Origin: Stenogyne calaminthoides
Lineage: Eukaryota > Streptophyta > Magnoliopsida > Lamiales > Lamiaceae
Assembly: GCA_037126765.1 (NCBI GenBank)
Contig: JBBCBC010000017.1
Span: 26,465,916-26,529,915, forward strand
Direction of reading: 5' to 3'
Length of the DNA: 64,000 bases
Below, in pieces: positions 1 to 11,104 of the stretch. The position numbers and the translations under genes are program-made. Under the pieces are notes generated by a model. That model was given only the letters and a program-made list of their open reading frames with translations. It did not search any database and was not told the DNA's origin. How positions within the stretch are numbered: the stretch's first letter is position 1; each line of letters starts with the position of its first letter.

Positions 1-498
1 GTCGGTTTTTCACGATTACTAAGTTTGAGTCTTTTATTTTGTATATTAAGAATATTATATCCATAATGCAACAAATATAAACCATTAGATAAAACAACAT
101 TTCCATATAAACATCACCATTAAGCGAAAAATAACAATTATTGTTTGCATAATGGAAGGAAAAACCTTCAATATCCAACATAGGAATAAAAATAATGTTG
201 CGGGTAATAGAAAGAACAAAATAACAATTATTCAGTTCAAGTCTAAAACCAGAGGGTAAATCTAAAACATAAATGCCAACACGTTCAACAGCAACTCTTG
301 CTCCATTCCCAACGTGTAGCGAGACTTCACCCGGCCTAACTGCCCTGCTATCCTTGAGACCCTGCACATTAGTACAAATGTGTGAGCCACAACCGGTATC
401 TAATACCCAGTAGTTAGTATCATTTGTGGACATGTTTATCTCAATAATAAACATACCTGTTCTAGAGGCTGAGACACCTTGTGTCTTCTTTTCAGTTG
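1..498 (-). pseudogene. Element K protease region of copia pol (partial)
   Basis: Minus-strand translation of about 290-470 gives the aspartic protease core with the motif WVLDTGCGSHICTN, then VGNGARVAVE and LNNCYFV, all characteristic of plant Ty1/copia proteases. DTG is the catalytic triad that dimerises to cleave the Gag-Pol polyprotein. Below about position 220 the frame is interrupted, and the region runs off the left edge before the integrase zinc domain. A stop and frame change separate it from gag. It is a non-functional fragment. Confidence 0.85.
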
Positions 499-1044
499 CT
501 AGAATCTTGCAGTCCTTCTTTCAATGTCCTTCTTCCAATGCCTCGAATATGAATCGGGAAGTAACTGAAGAATGACGTAAACAACAACGTTGGTCTTGAG
601 CTGAATACCCAAACGACCAAGTTTCTCGATTAGCCCTATCATCTTCAAAACATGAGGGGAGACCTTCCCTCCTTCAGCTAGCCGGCATTTGAACAGATCT
701 CTCATCACTTCATAAATCTCTGAACGAGATTCAGAATCAAAGAGATCCTTCAGATGTTTGAGCATCTCGAAGTGGAGCATCGTCTCATGTTGCCGTTGTA
801 ACTTTGGAGTCATGTCGAGCAACATAACACAATGAGCCTGGGAAGCATCCTCTTGATGCTTGTTTTGAGCTGCAGTGTTAAACACCTTAGCCTCTTCGGT
901 ACCAGCCTCAGGGGTAGTAGGGATTGGCGTGTCCAACACGTACTCAATCGTTTCTTGCCTGAGCACCAAACGAAAGTTTCACTGCCAGTCGAGAAAGTTT
1001 GGCCCAACCAATTTGTTCGTTTCCAAAACGTTTGTCAATGACAT
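499..1044 (-). pseudogene. Element K gag (copia), broken
   Basis: The start chosen is the ATG at 1044, because MSLTNVLETNKLVGPNF..W matches the usual beginning of copia gag (a short leader then N..L.G.N...W). An in-frame TGA at 979-981 interrupts it after residue 21, and the remaining 156 codons run to 499. The body contains the capsid-like segment with MLFEMLKHL-type helices and LPDSY. It then jumps into HWKKD, the second half of a CCHC zinc knuckle, so the first Cys pair has been deleted. A working product would coat and package element RNA, but this copy cannot. Confidence 0.8.
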
Positions 1045-2964
1045 GTTATTCATTTTAACAATCCTAGAGAAATAAAATAAAATGGGAATTAAAACACATA
1101 ATTCCTATGATCAATATTCAGCAATCAAAATAAACATGGCCTTTAAGTTTATTTTGTCTCTATTATTTTCACATACTTAACGACGTCATCGGAAAGTACG
1201 AATTTATATCAAATATAAATTATAATGGACTAGGATCCACATTACTACTATTATAATCCCAGCGAGGGCTGATCATTACAATAACATAACTGGTAGGTCT
1301 CCAAACCAATTGTAAAATTGCAATTCCTAGTTTATCGAACTTAGTTCGATTGATGTCCCATAACTTTTGTTCCCCGCGAGGGCTGGTGGAACAAAATTAA
1401 GTTGGTTTACAACCATCAAATGACGACATTACATGTCCCTATAAAAGTCCCGTTAGATGTAGATCCGAGCAAAAGACGAGGGTCTTAAATACTCATTGGA
1501 ATGAAATCTTCGGTCTACTTTTAACTTTGATGGAAGACATCTTTTCAATTTAATGAAAAACCATATTTTAGTGAGGAACGTTTTTAAAGGCAGGGTATTA
1601 ATTACTTCATCCAGATTCGACAGGTTTGACCACGTCACATTTAAGCAATTATTGGGCGCCGCCTACCCAAACATGACTTATACGGACTAACAAATATACG
1701 GTGTCGTATACCTTAATATTTAATACGGTCCGACATATATTGGGCGCTGCCTACCCAAACAGTTATGAAGCGGTCTATAAAATGCGTTAACAAATTTTAA
1801 AATAAGTTAACCAAGTGGGATTTCAATAATAATTAAAACGTTTAAACGATATTCAAAATCCCAATTTTAATTTCATTTAAGCAATTTTTAATCTTTTATG
1901 AAAAGTAATTAATCAAATAATCATAATTTAAAAGTCCAACTTTTAATCTTAATTTTAAGAATAACCTTATTATTTCAGAAAATTATTTTAATTATTCGTC
2001 AGGGGCTCAGGTGCAAATTTCAAAATTGCACGGAGAGCCTCTCTCAAATCAAATTTGCAAGACATCCCTCACACATCACCGTCCAAATCCGATAACATCC
2101 AATCTGTAATTTTGGGACATCAAATTTCACAAATTCCAAATCCCAATCAACATTCAATCATCAACAATTCAACATTGAAATAAAACCGAACGTTTTTAAA
2201 GATTAAGGGATAATTTTGAAATCGAACAATAGTGCAAGCATCAGGGGTGAATCGAACAAAACGAGACCAGAAGGAACCATCTTATTTGAAACTAAGGAGA
2301 CCCGCGAGCCATCGTGACCACGTGGGTGAGTCGGTGCCGCCGCTAGGCGCGTGCGGGTGACTCACCGTCACCGCGGTTTGAAACACGTGGGCATCGTTCC
2401 GATAAACCTTGAAACAAATCAATTTGACCTTGATATTGAAGATGCAAATGGATTCTCCGATGCAATAATGAAATCGACCCAAAATGAAAAACAAATTCAA
2501 TCAAATCAGACGCGAAGCAGGAGAACGAAGCAAAAAATAGAGCACCGTCAATGGGTAAAAGTGAGCGCGCGTTGCCGTCACGTTTGACCGATCGACGTGA
2601 AACATCGTGAGGCGAGGATGAGGGCGTCGCCAACCGTACAGCCACCGCGGTGACTCACAACCATCGCAAGATGCAGTGTGAGCTGCTGTCTCGAGCGACG
2701 CACTGCGGTCTCCACCACTGGCGGTGAAGCAAAAAGCAAAGGGTTCGAAAACCCTAATTGGTGATGGAGACCCGAGGAAGATGAACCAGGACGAAAAAGG
2801 GGGAAAGGGGAAAGGGGGTGCGTCTTATCTAATAAGCGTGCCCCCAAAACAAATAATTCACATATGGTGCGGTCAATTCACATGGCCGTACCATCAGTTT
2901 ATAAAAAAAAAATTAATTTTAATTTTATAAACCAGAATTTATGCAATCAATTAAAGAGCCTGAT
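1045..2964 (-). other. Element K 5' leader, non-coding, GC-rich in its upstream half
   Basis: About 1.9 kb lies between the PBS and gag. The part at about 2280-2830 is strongly GC-rich for this window and carries several short overlapping frames that I regard as chance. The part at about 1260-1780 has two related blocks (GGGCGCCGCCTACCCAAAC near 1656 and a near copy at 1741) and two copies of GCGAGGGCTG (1262, 1376). I recognise no protein. Leaders of this type usually hold packaging and dimerisation signals; that role is inferred. Confidence 0.6.
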
Positions 2965-2976
2965 GTTATGATACCA
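2965..2976 (-). promoter_or_regulatory. Element K primer-binding site
   Basis: On the minus strand the sequence is TGGTATCATAAC, one base inside the LTR end. It matches the plant initiator tRNA-Met 3' complement TGGTATCAGAGC except near its end. It primes minus-strand DNA synthesis and fixes the element's orientation. Confidence 0.85.
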
Positions 2977-2977
2977 C

Positions 2978-3694
2978 TGTTGGAATATACTAGCACGTAA
3001 ACATGTAATACATACGCAACGAAAATAAAAAAATTCACCAACAACGAACAATTAATTGCATAAACGAATACGAATAAACACAACTAGGAATCTTACAGTA
3101 TTTAGTATGCAGATTCGTCTACTACGGCATCCACGTAACTCCCTCGTTCAGACTTGCACAAATATGCCAGCGTTGAATCTGAGACGGAATTTGCTAGAAA
3201 AAATCATATTCTAAATTTTATGAGAAACTAGGTTTTCTTGTAGTAAATAATGAATCCCTAGGTCTCATATATATAGGGAGAGACTAGCTTAAATCTTAAG
3301 TTATCTTTATTAGGAAGATATCTCCTAATCTTTCAAGACAAATCTCATAGATATGTTTTTTCCTACATATATTTTTCTACAATAATATTCCATAATATTA
3401 TTTTGGGATTCATTATTTAATTAAATACAATTTAATTAAATAGTAATAATAATTAATTCCAAATCAATGTATTACTAATTTAATCTCCATAAATTAAATA
3501 TTAAATCCAATTTAATACTTAATCAACCAACTATAATCCATACAAGGGAATTACTTATTGTGTGACCCATAGGTCCTCATATATCGAGCGATTAGTCAAA
3601 CTAACAGTCTTAATTGAATCCTAAACAATAAATCAGACATTCTCAATATATGAGGTACGTTGCGAGAAACGTGCAACTACCTGTAACTGAAACA
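2978..3694 (-). repeat. Element K 5' LTR
   Basis: The plus-strand copy begins TGTTGGAATATAC next to the PBS and ends about ACTGAAACA, so it has TG...CA borders. A TATA-like run (CTATATATAT on the minus strand, 3267-3276) sits in the middle, as expected for a U3 promoter. Its outer 130 bp recur, diverged and in opposite orientation, at 27613-27743, which supports its identity. The outer border could lie up to about 7 bp further right. Confidence 0.8.
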
Positions 3695-3701
3695 TGGGAT
3701 A

Positions 3702-4367
3702 TGATAAGTGGATTATATTGCGTTATTTAAGTTACTTAGAGTGTGATTATTTGCAATTTAATGTGACTTGTTTGCGTATTTTTCCACTTATATGTGATGA
3801 GTTAAAAGCCCACTTGATATTTTGTTTGAGTTTTTAGGTGTTTTTAGGGTCTTTTTGGAGATATAGAAGCGTTGGAGAAAGGTCCAACGATCCATAATGA
3901 AGCCCTGGGCCGAATTTTACTCAATGCAGCCCACACTAGGGGCCCAGTGTGGGCCAAAATCTTGAACCAGATGGGCCAGCGGGATTTCTCACTAATTCCA
4001 GCCCAAATATCACACGAAAAAGAGCAGTAGGGCTCACGATTGGAGGCAGCCAGCAGCGGGAGGGAAGAACGTACGTACGAGGTAAGAATTCTGGGAGTTT
4101 GAAGTAACGGGAAAGAAAATCATCTTTACTGTTTGAAGTATTTTCTTTCTAGAACTATGAACTCGTTATTTTGTGTTTTTGTTATGCCTATGGACGACTA
4201 AGTCCTTTTATTCCAATTTCAGGGATTTCTAAACTTGTATTTTGATGATTACTAGTTAATTTGATATCGTTTGTTATACTGTTATTCTCAGATTATTTAT
4301 ATCATCTGTTTTAACTTCTTGCATATTAGGATAAATAATTTATTTTTTGGCCACCTAGGTTATTTTA
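3702..4367 (+). repeat. Element A 5' LTR, first part
   Basis: Starts about TGATAAGTGG, directly after the K LTR. It is non-coding. It is cut at 4367 by B, and the five bases TTTTA at 4363-4367 are repeated at 15742-15746. Confidence 0.7.
4363..4367. repeat. Left TSD of element B (TTTTA)
   Basis: TTTTA immediately before the 5' LTR of B is identical to 15742-15746 directly after the 3' LTR. It is the 5-bp duplication made at integration. Confidence 0.9.
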
Positions 4368-6052
4368 TGTTAGGGTTATACGTGAAAGTATGCTTTTACG
4401 TAATAACGAACTAATGTAACTCTTATTTACTGAATATAAATATTTCATCACCGTTCCTTTAAATATAAATGAACGACCACTCAATATTAGTACAATATTA
4501 CATTGTAGTTAATGTGGTGATACCCGATCACAGAAGATCACATTAACAGTTCCTTGTAAATAAAAATACGACTTCACAACTTAGATGAAATTGAACACTC
4601 CATTAGTAGAGGTTGAAGTGCAAAGCTCGGATTGACTTGTCTTGACCAAGAGATTGCACTAGCACGTTATGATGTGCTAAAGAGGACCTACATAGAGGAT
4701 AAATTCTTTCGTACTGACTTAAGGGATGAAGAATTAAATCTCAGTTGTTATTGATTTCTTAACCTCTGTCACTTAAATAGGATTGCATGTAATTGATACT
4801 TATTGCTTTGATCTGTGTTGGGTTTAGAGTCAGACAACGATTCTATACTTTGCATTTTGGGCAATATTATTAATTATGTGGCAATTGCTATGATTTAATA
4901 TTGAGCAACGTGTGCAAGCGAGTCTTGTTTGATTTGTCCCCTTGGTGGGCTCAGAAGTTTTATCATACCAAATCTTGCAAGTGGAAATTTATTTCCCGTG
5001 TGGATAATAATGTTGAGTTGTCTTTACTCCAAGGACAAAAGATATTAATTAATATAAAGCTTTTCAGTGGCTTAATTAATTAATGGACTAAATAATCTTA
5101 AACACGGAAAATAATAACCAGGAGCCATATTATCGCAATATGGATTAAGATGGATAGTTCAATATTAATTTTATAGTGGACTAAATTAATATTAATGGGT
5201 TTGAATAATATTTTGGCTTAATATTAAAGTTTCACAGCCCATTGGAGGTCCAATCTTAATTCTCCTAAAGGCCCCTCAAATAGTCCAATATAAGTCCAAT
5301 TAATGAAAAGGAGAAGAAAATATTATTGCCCTATTTTTCCTTGATATTTTCGAAAATTATGATTAGGAGAGAGAAAATATTTTCTTGATTTTCTTGGAAA
5401 GATTTTATGGAATAAGTATTCTTGAGATACAAGTTTATCCCATAAAATCAAGAAAGGTAAAAGATCTTATTCCTTCTCTGTTTATTTGATTTTTTCGAAA
5501 AAGATAAAGACAAGAATGATGAGAAGATTTTGTTGGGAGATATTTTGGGAAATAGAATATATTGAATATATTCAAGATTGTATCTTGAGGAAGAAGCAAG
5601 GAAATTTTCAATAACCCAACATGGCCAAATTTTCGTCCAACCCCCCTTGTTATAAATAGGGGATGAATTTTCCTCCCCAATATAATTCCATGTGTTGGAA
5701 AAATTAGAAATTCATAAAGGTGGTGCAATATATTTTGTGTTTTCTCCTTTATTAAAATCATTCGTGAGAATCCTCCCACCGGATTACATTCTTGGACGTG
5801 GGACATATTTGAGAAGACACTTTGGGTTGATCCATCGTCTCAACGGTTGTCATTCCAAGAGGTATGTAATTTCGTAACTCCTAGATTCCACATGTTTAGG
5901 ATTTACGTGAATTACGTGTACGCATGTTGTTGTTTATTTATTTATTATGTTGAATTAATTTAGGATTGATTCATGCTAGTAATTAATTGATTAATTTAAA
6001 TATGTATTTTAATATACCTCGAATAGATCCGGACACCCCGAATTTCTCAACA
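4368..6052 (+). repeat. Element B 5' LTR
   Basis: Begins TGTTAGGGTTATACG and ends TCTCAACA, with TG...CA borders. A TATA box TATAAATAG at 5651-5659 marks the promoter, so transcription would start near 5680. The ORFs seen here on either strand overlap the same repeat in both LTRs and are not genes. It differs from the 3' copy by scattered substitutions and small indels, so the insertion is not recent. Confidence 0.95.
5651..5659 (+). promoter_or_regulatory. TATA box of element B 5' LTR
   Basis: TATAAATAG. The same motif sits at 15347-15355 in the 3' LTR and at 18352-18360 and 25418-25426 in the LTRs of C, always about 400 bp before the LTR end. Confidence 0.8.
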
Positions 6053-6054
6053 AC

Positions 6055-6066
6055 TGGTATAAAAGC
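6055..6066 (+). promoter_or_regulatory. Element B primer-binding site
   Basis: TGGTATAAAAGC two bases after the LTR. It differs from the initiator tRNA-Met complement (TGGTATCAGAGC, intact in C) at two positions. Confidence 0.85.
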
Positions 6067-7475
6067 CTCGGTTTTGAGCTCTGTATTTAAATTGTTATTT
6101 AAATTTGATGGACATTAAATTTTATTGAAAATTGGATTGTAGAATTGTTAGAACTATTTTGCAGGTATTCAATTGTCATGGTATTTAATGTATTTATTTA
6201 TTTCATGCGTATGATTGGTTTTAATTCGACTCGTTCGAATTTGTTTTTCTCGTGAGAAAATCCACGAGTAGATTAGGCTATTTGATTTGTTCAGTGTAAT
6301 AGACTAGTCTAGATTTTAGGTTTATTTATTTTTGTAAAATAAATTGTAACCTGATCGAAGACGAAGACGAGAAGTTAAAACGGACCCAGAACCACACGCG
6401 GACGACGTGCATCATGCAAAACGTGCCAAGGGAGGCACGCGCGCGACATGGACATCGCAAGACACGCGCGGGCTCAGCGCTGGGCGCACGGGCAGGGCGG
6501 GGCATGGGCGCGCCAGACGTGCCGAGAGTATGGAGCTGGAGGCCGAGGGATGGGAGGGGACGTGCACACGCGCAGACGCGCACATATGCACAACCCGGGC
6601 GAAGCCTTGCCGAGGCTGCCGAGCACCGAGGGGGCGACGCGCGCTGGGCTTAGGTGCAGTCACTCGGCCAAGTGGTCGGCCGGATGCGGACGTGCATCTC
6701 GGCTGCGAGCTACTTGGCGTGGTGATTCGAGATGAACGAGTGGGAGAAATCAAGACGGAGTTTCTTCAAGATCAAGACAAAAAAATATTAAACCATGGCA
6801 ATTAGATAAGTTGTGCCCAATATGTTTAATTTATGTTTTGTTTTGATATGTTTTTTCTTATGCTTTTGTTTAAATTCGTTTAATGTGTTTGCATGAGATA
6901 TTGCTTGTGAAAAATCTCAAAGCTCAAAATTACCAAGTATTTTAAAATAATTAATTTGGTTTTGAATCAAATTAATTTGACCTCCATTACTTTTTTATTT
7001 GTGAATTCTTTTGGAGAAATCTCCCCAAGGAGCGGCCAAAAGATAGCCTTCACATGAATAAATTCCTAAAAGGATAATTGTGAGTTATTATTAGTGGCGA
7101 CGATGACCCTCCCAAGAGCTCGATCAAAACGAAGTAACAATTCTGTATTTAGTCATGGTTATTACTTAGGTATAAAATTGATATGCATATCTTCTCCGAA
7201 GTCCCTGTTAATTTTATATTGGTAAAGTGGGAGCCAACTATTAATTAATTTTTTTTAATTAAAAGTTTGTAACGGTTCTTGTTTGTAACTTGCTCAAAAG
7301 TGTTTAAATAATGACCCACTCACGTGGCTTATTTAAACTATTTTGGGATGTTGGCTGATACATGTTCATATTTTTTTTAGTTTTTAATATGATTCATGGT
7401 ATCGAATTATGTGATGAACATTTTCTGTTTAAATCTAGTATTAATACGAAAATGTATGTTTATTTCAGTTCAGCT
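6067..7475 (+). other. Element B 5' leader with a GC-rich core (about 6345-6745)
   Basis: This is a 1.4-kb leader between PBS and gag. The core at about 6345-6745 is very GC- and CpG-rich, inside an element that is otherwise AT-rich. Open frames of 60-130 codons overlap here on both strands simply because TA-rich stops are rare, and I do not call them genes. A block near 7095 (GTGGCGACGATGACCCTCCC) is almost unchanged in the leader of C (about 19789). A pyrimidine tract and AG precede the gag ATG (TTTATTTCAG, 7460-7469), a possible splice acceptor. No protein recognised. Confidence 0.7.
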
Positions 7476-8524
7476 ATGTCGCAACCTTTTAATACACTTT
7501 ATAAACTCAAGGATCTTAAACTCACTGGAGAAAATTATTTTGATTGGAATTACAAAATGAAGTTCATCCTAACTGCACAACAATCCAAATGAGTGCTTGA
7601 CACACCAAAACCCGAAAAACCAGCCGAGGATGATGAAATATGGGACGAGATGGAATATAATGAATGGGAGTTGGCCAATGAATTGATGAAAGACATAATT
7701 CTGGCACATCTGTCAGAATTACTAAAACGCCTTCATCAAGGATTTGAATCAGCTGCAGACATTATGAGAAATCTCGAAGCGATGTTTGCACTCTGGCCCG
7801 TATGGCAATCCAAAGCATAAGGCATGAGATGGCCGAACTAAAAATGGAAGAAGGAACGAACGAGGGAGCACGTTCTTAGGGTTATGGTTCTTTTTGAGGA
7901 ACTTGAGATTCTTGGCGAAAAATGTGATTTCAAAACTAAAGTTGATTTCATTCTCCATTCTCTACCAAAGGGCTATGATTTATCTAGATTACTTGATGAG
8001 CGATCTGGAATTCACTGTGGATGATCTTACATTGGTTGAAGAGGAAACGGAGCGCAAGAAAATGAGCTTGGTTGCAAAGATCTTTTGTTCTTTCTAGGCC
8101 AATTGGTGGTAAGAATGGCGAGAAAACAAAGAAACTAAACCAAGTCGGCTCAACGTCCATCAAAAATGAAAGTCTAAGCAAGAGGAAATGTTTGGAGTGC
8201 GGTGAGATAGGACACTTGAGGTCAGCCTATTCCAATCCCGAGCGGAATGGAAGGAAATGTAATTCTCAAGCATTAGTTGTTGAAACTTGTTTAGCGGCGT
8301 ACGCTACCCATTCGTGGGTAGTGGATACGGGATCCACTGATCATGTTTTTTCACTTTATAGGGGTTCAAGCGGACCTGGCAACTAAGAAGAAGTGAGATC
8401 CTCATCACACTGGGCGATGCTACGAAAGTAGCGGCTGAAGCAGTGGGAGACGTACAGCTATCCTTTGAAGATAGAGTTTTAGTTCTTAGAGATATTCTTT
8501 ACGTTTCAAAATTTAGAAAGAATT
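7476..8524 (+). pseudogene. Element B gag and start of protease, broken
   Basis: The ATG at 7476 gives MSQPFNTLYKL..LTGENYFDW, the same start as gag of C at 20139. In-frame stops and shifts occur from 7590 on. The zinc knuckle near 8188 reads CLECGEIGHLRSAY, so the last Cys of CCHC has become Tyr. Protease follows with SWVVDTGSTDHV (DTG at 8324-8332). The reading is cut at 8524 by J, and protease resumes at 11105. Gag would form the particle and protease would mature it, but neither can work here. Confidence 0.85.
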
Positions 8525-9792
8525 TGTTGGTCCCAAAAAATAATTTAATTTTATGAAAAAAATGGAGGGGGGGGGGGGGAGAAATGGTGATTTAAAATTT
8601 TTCTTTTAAACGATGTGTTTTGCTTATAACCAAATGCATATGGCAAGTAAGAACAGAAAGCAATAAAGAACACAACAAAGTATAGTGGTTCGGAGAATCA
8701 AGCTCCTACATCCACTCTCCCTTATCCGCAGGGAAATTCCTTCAACTCACTCGACTAGTTTATTGTGTTAGTCAACATAGTACAATCAGATATTTATAGA
8801 GCTCTCACTCAAATGGGACTTATCTCCCTCCACGGGATTGCCTACAGATGTTTAATGAGTTCTCACTCAACTGGACTTATCACCCTTACGGGTTTGCCTC
8901 TGGACTTATCACCCTCCATGGAATTGCCTCTTCAACTTCCTCACTTCACCACTAATTCTCTCTCAGGAATAGGGTTTGGATTTTGGTGTTGACTCCAACT
9001 AGGTTGAGATTTTCCCTTACAATGGTTTAACCTTTATGCTATGCTGGGAAAATCTCTCTAAGCTTAGGATATATAGTGTGTTGCTTAGATTTAGTTTAGA
9101 ACACTCTTGAATATAGTTTGGATATCTACAAATTTGTGTTCTATGGTGGGAATGCTTGAGAATATGTCTCTTAGCTTGATAACATTTTTCCACACTTAAA
9201 ATGATGGAAGAACTTGTATTTATAGTGTGGATTTGAATGTAACCGTTGGAGAAAGTCACATTCAAATCCATACTATTCTGTAATTTCTGCAGCTTTTTGT
9301 CAGGCTCGTTGACCGCCTCTGATTTGTCCACGTCAACTTTCAGGATCCACCCGAGTTTTCAGGATCCACCTGAGTTTTCAGGACCCTCCTGAGTTTTCAG
9401 GATCCACCTGAGTTTTCAGGATCCTCCTGAGTTTTTAGGATCCACCTGAGTTTTCAGGATCCTCTACTCAGCAGACTTCTCTTCAGCGGACCTTGTCTGA
9501 TCAGGCATACTGACACTCAGGTTACTTGCTCTTACTGATTTGCTCAACTCATCAGTTAACTCGAAACTCATCCTACTCATCTGATCTCGATCATCCTCGT
9601 CTGTAGCCTCGTGTGATCTCAATCATCTTCTTCTGATTTCATGAGTTCCCCCTCAACTTGTTCTCTCGTTCCCCCTCAACTTGTTATCTCGTTCCCCCTC
9701 AACTTGTTATCTATAGAAATGAACTTAAACAATACAAGTTGACAAATATATAATGTTTTGGCATAAATAATCAAAACTAAAATATCCCAACA
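8525..9792 (-). repeat. Element J 3' LTR (left copy)
   Basis: Begins TGTTGGTCCC and ends TCCCAACA. It holds a G13 run at 8567-8579, a reverse TATA box (TATTTATAG, 9217-9225) and an expanded 19-bp tandem repeat at about 9340-9465 that is nearly absent from the other LTR. Confidence 0.9.
9338..9465. repeat. Tandem repeat, 19-bp unit, in J left LTR
   Basis: About seven copies of AGGATCCACCTGAGTTTTC with variants (CCTCC or CACCC in the centre). The right LTR has about one and a half copies at 10770-10800. The expansion or contraction therefore happened after J inserted and explains most of the 130-bp length difference between its LTRs. Confidence 0.85.
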
Positions 9793-9806
9793 ATTTCCCC
9801 CTTTTT
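9793..9806 (-). other. Element J polypurine tract
   Basis: On the minus strand AAAAAGGGGGAAAT lies directly before the 3' LTR. It would prime plus-strand DNA synthesis. Confidence 0.85.
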
Positions 9807-9952
9807 GATGATGATGCCAAAACCAATAAAAACAACTTCAAAAAAATAAAAAACTCTTCCCCCTTTTTGAAAAAGAATTTGTTCAGCTGACCACAAATAT
9901 TTTTCTTAAAAGAAATCAATAATCAACTAAATCGGTGGTCTTTTGAACACCT

Positions 9953-9964
9953 GCTCTGATACCA
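9953..9964 (-). promoter_or_regulatory. Element J primer-binding site
   Basis: The minus strand reads TGGTATCAGAGC, a full match to the initiator tRNA-Met type, two bases from the 5' LTR at 9967. Confidence 0.9.
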
Positions 9965-9966
9965 GT

Positions 9967-11104
9967 TGCTGGTCCCAAAAAATTAATTTTATGAAAAAAG
10001 GGAGGGGGAAGAAATGGTGATTTAAAATTTTTCTTTTAAACGATGTGTTTTGCTTATAACCAAATGCATATGACAAGTAAGAACATAAAGCAATAAAGAA
10101 CACAACAAAGTATAGTGGTTCGGAGACTCAAGCTCCTACATCCACTCTCTTTTATCCGTAGGGAAATTCCTTCAACTCACTCTACTAGTTTATTGTGTTA
10201 GTTAACACAGTACAATCAGATATTTATAGAGCTCTCACTCAAACGGGACTTATCTCCCTCCACGGGATTGCCTACAGATGTTTAACGAGTTCTCACTCAA
10301 TTGGACTTATCACCCTTACGATTTCGCCTCTGGACTTATCACCCTCCACGGGATTGCCTCTTCAACTACCTCACTTCACCACTAATTCTCTCTCAAGAAT
10401 GGGGTTTGGGTTTGGTGTTGTCTCCAACTAGGTTGAGATTTTCCCTTACAATGGTTTAGCCTTTATGCTAAGGTTGGGAAAATCTCTCTAAGCTTAGGAT
10501 ATATCGTGTGTTTCTTAGATTGGGTTTAGAACACTCTTGAATATAATTTGGATATCTACAAATTTGTGTTCTATGGTGGGAATACTTGAGAATATGTCTC
10601 TTAGCTTGATAGCATTTTTCCACACTTAAAATGATGGAAGAACATGTATTTATAGTGTGGATTTGAATGTTACCGTTGGAGAAAGTCATATTCAAATCCA
10701 TACTATTCTGTAATTTCTGTAGCTTTTTGTCAGACTTGTTGACCGCCTCTGATTCGTCCAAGTCAGCTTTCAGGATCCACCTGAGTTTTCAGGATCCTCT
10801 ACTCAGCAGACTTATCTTCAGCGGACCTTGTCTGATCAGGCATACTGACACTCAGGTTACTTGCTCTTACTGATTTGCTCAACTCATCAGTTAACTCGAA
10901 ACTCATCATACTCATCTGATCTTGATCATCCTCGTCTGCAGCCTCGTCTAATCTCGATCATCTTCTTCTGATTTCATGAGTTCCCCCTCAACTTGTTATC
11001 TCGTTCCCCCTCAACTTGTTATCTGTAGAAATGAACTTAAACAATACAAGTTGACAAATATATAATGTTTTGACATAAATAATCAAAACTAAAATATCCC
11101 AACA
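9967..11104 (-). repeat. Element J 5' LTR (right copy)
   Basis: Begins TGCTGGTCCC (the first G of TGTTGG changed) and ends TCCCAACA. It has the same layout as the left copy, including the reverse TATA at 10647-10655, but with fewer tandem repeats. Confidence 0.9.

Larger units (their letters stand above)
1..3701 (-). mobile_element. Element K: Ty1/copia retrotransposon, left-truncated by window edge
   Basis: The element reads right to left. Its 5' LTR is at the right (2978 to about 3694), followed by a primer-binding site, a long leader (1045-2964), gag (499-1044) and the start of protease (1-498), which leaves the window. The order LTR, PBS, gag, PR is seen directly, and the protease sequence is of the common plant copia type. 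The gag has an in-frame stop and a deletion into the zinc knuckle, so this copy is defective. The 3' LTR lies outside the window, so no TSD can be checked. A diverged piece of the same LTR family is at 27613-27743. Confidence 0.85.
8525..11104 (-). mobile_element. Element J: short TRIM-like LTR element without coding capacity
   Basis: It has two related LTRs (8525-9792 and 9967-11104) around only 174 bp of internal sequence. The internal part contains a PBS and a PPT and nothing else, so J must have moved using another element's enzymes. It reads right to left. It sits in the protease-integrase junction of B; flanks GAATT (8520-8524) and TAATT (11105-11109) are a 5-bp TSD with one mismatch. 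Its LTR shares a short motif with the SIRE-like LTRs at right (GGTTC.GAGACTCAAGCTCC), so it is probably derived from a relative. Confidence 0.9.

Noticed and set aside
2282..2930. ORFs in the GC-rich part of the K leader
   Set aside because: Short, overlapping on both strands and without motifs.
5435..5877. ORFs of 61-123 codons in the B LTR
   Set aside because: Lie in U3/U5 and span the TATA box; frames are broken in the other LTR.
6326..6805. Overlapping ORFs of 79-132 codons in the GC-rich leader of B
   Set aside because: Open on both strands because stop codons are rare in GC-rich DNA. Not conserved in C and no recognisable domain.
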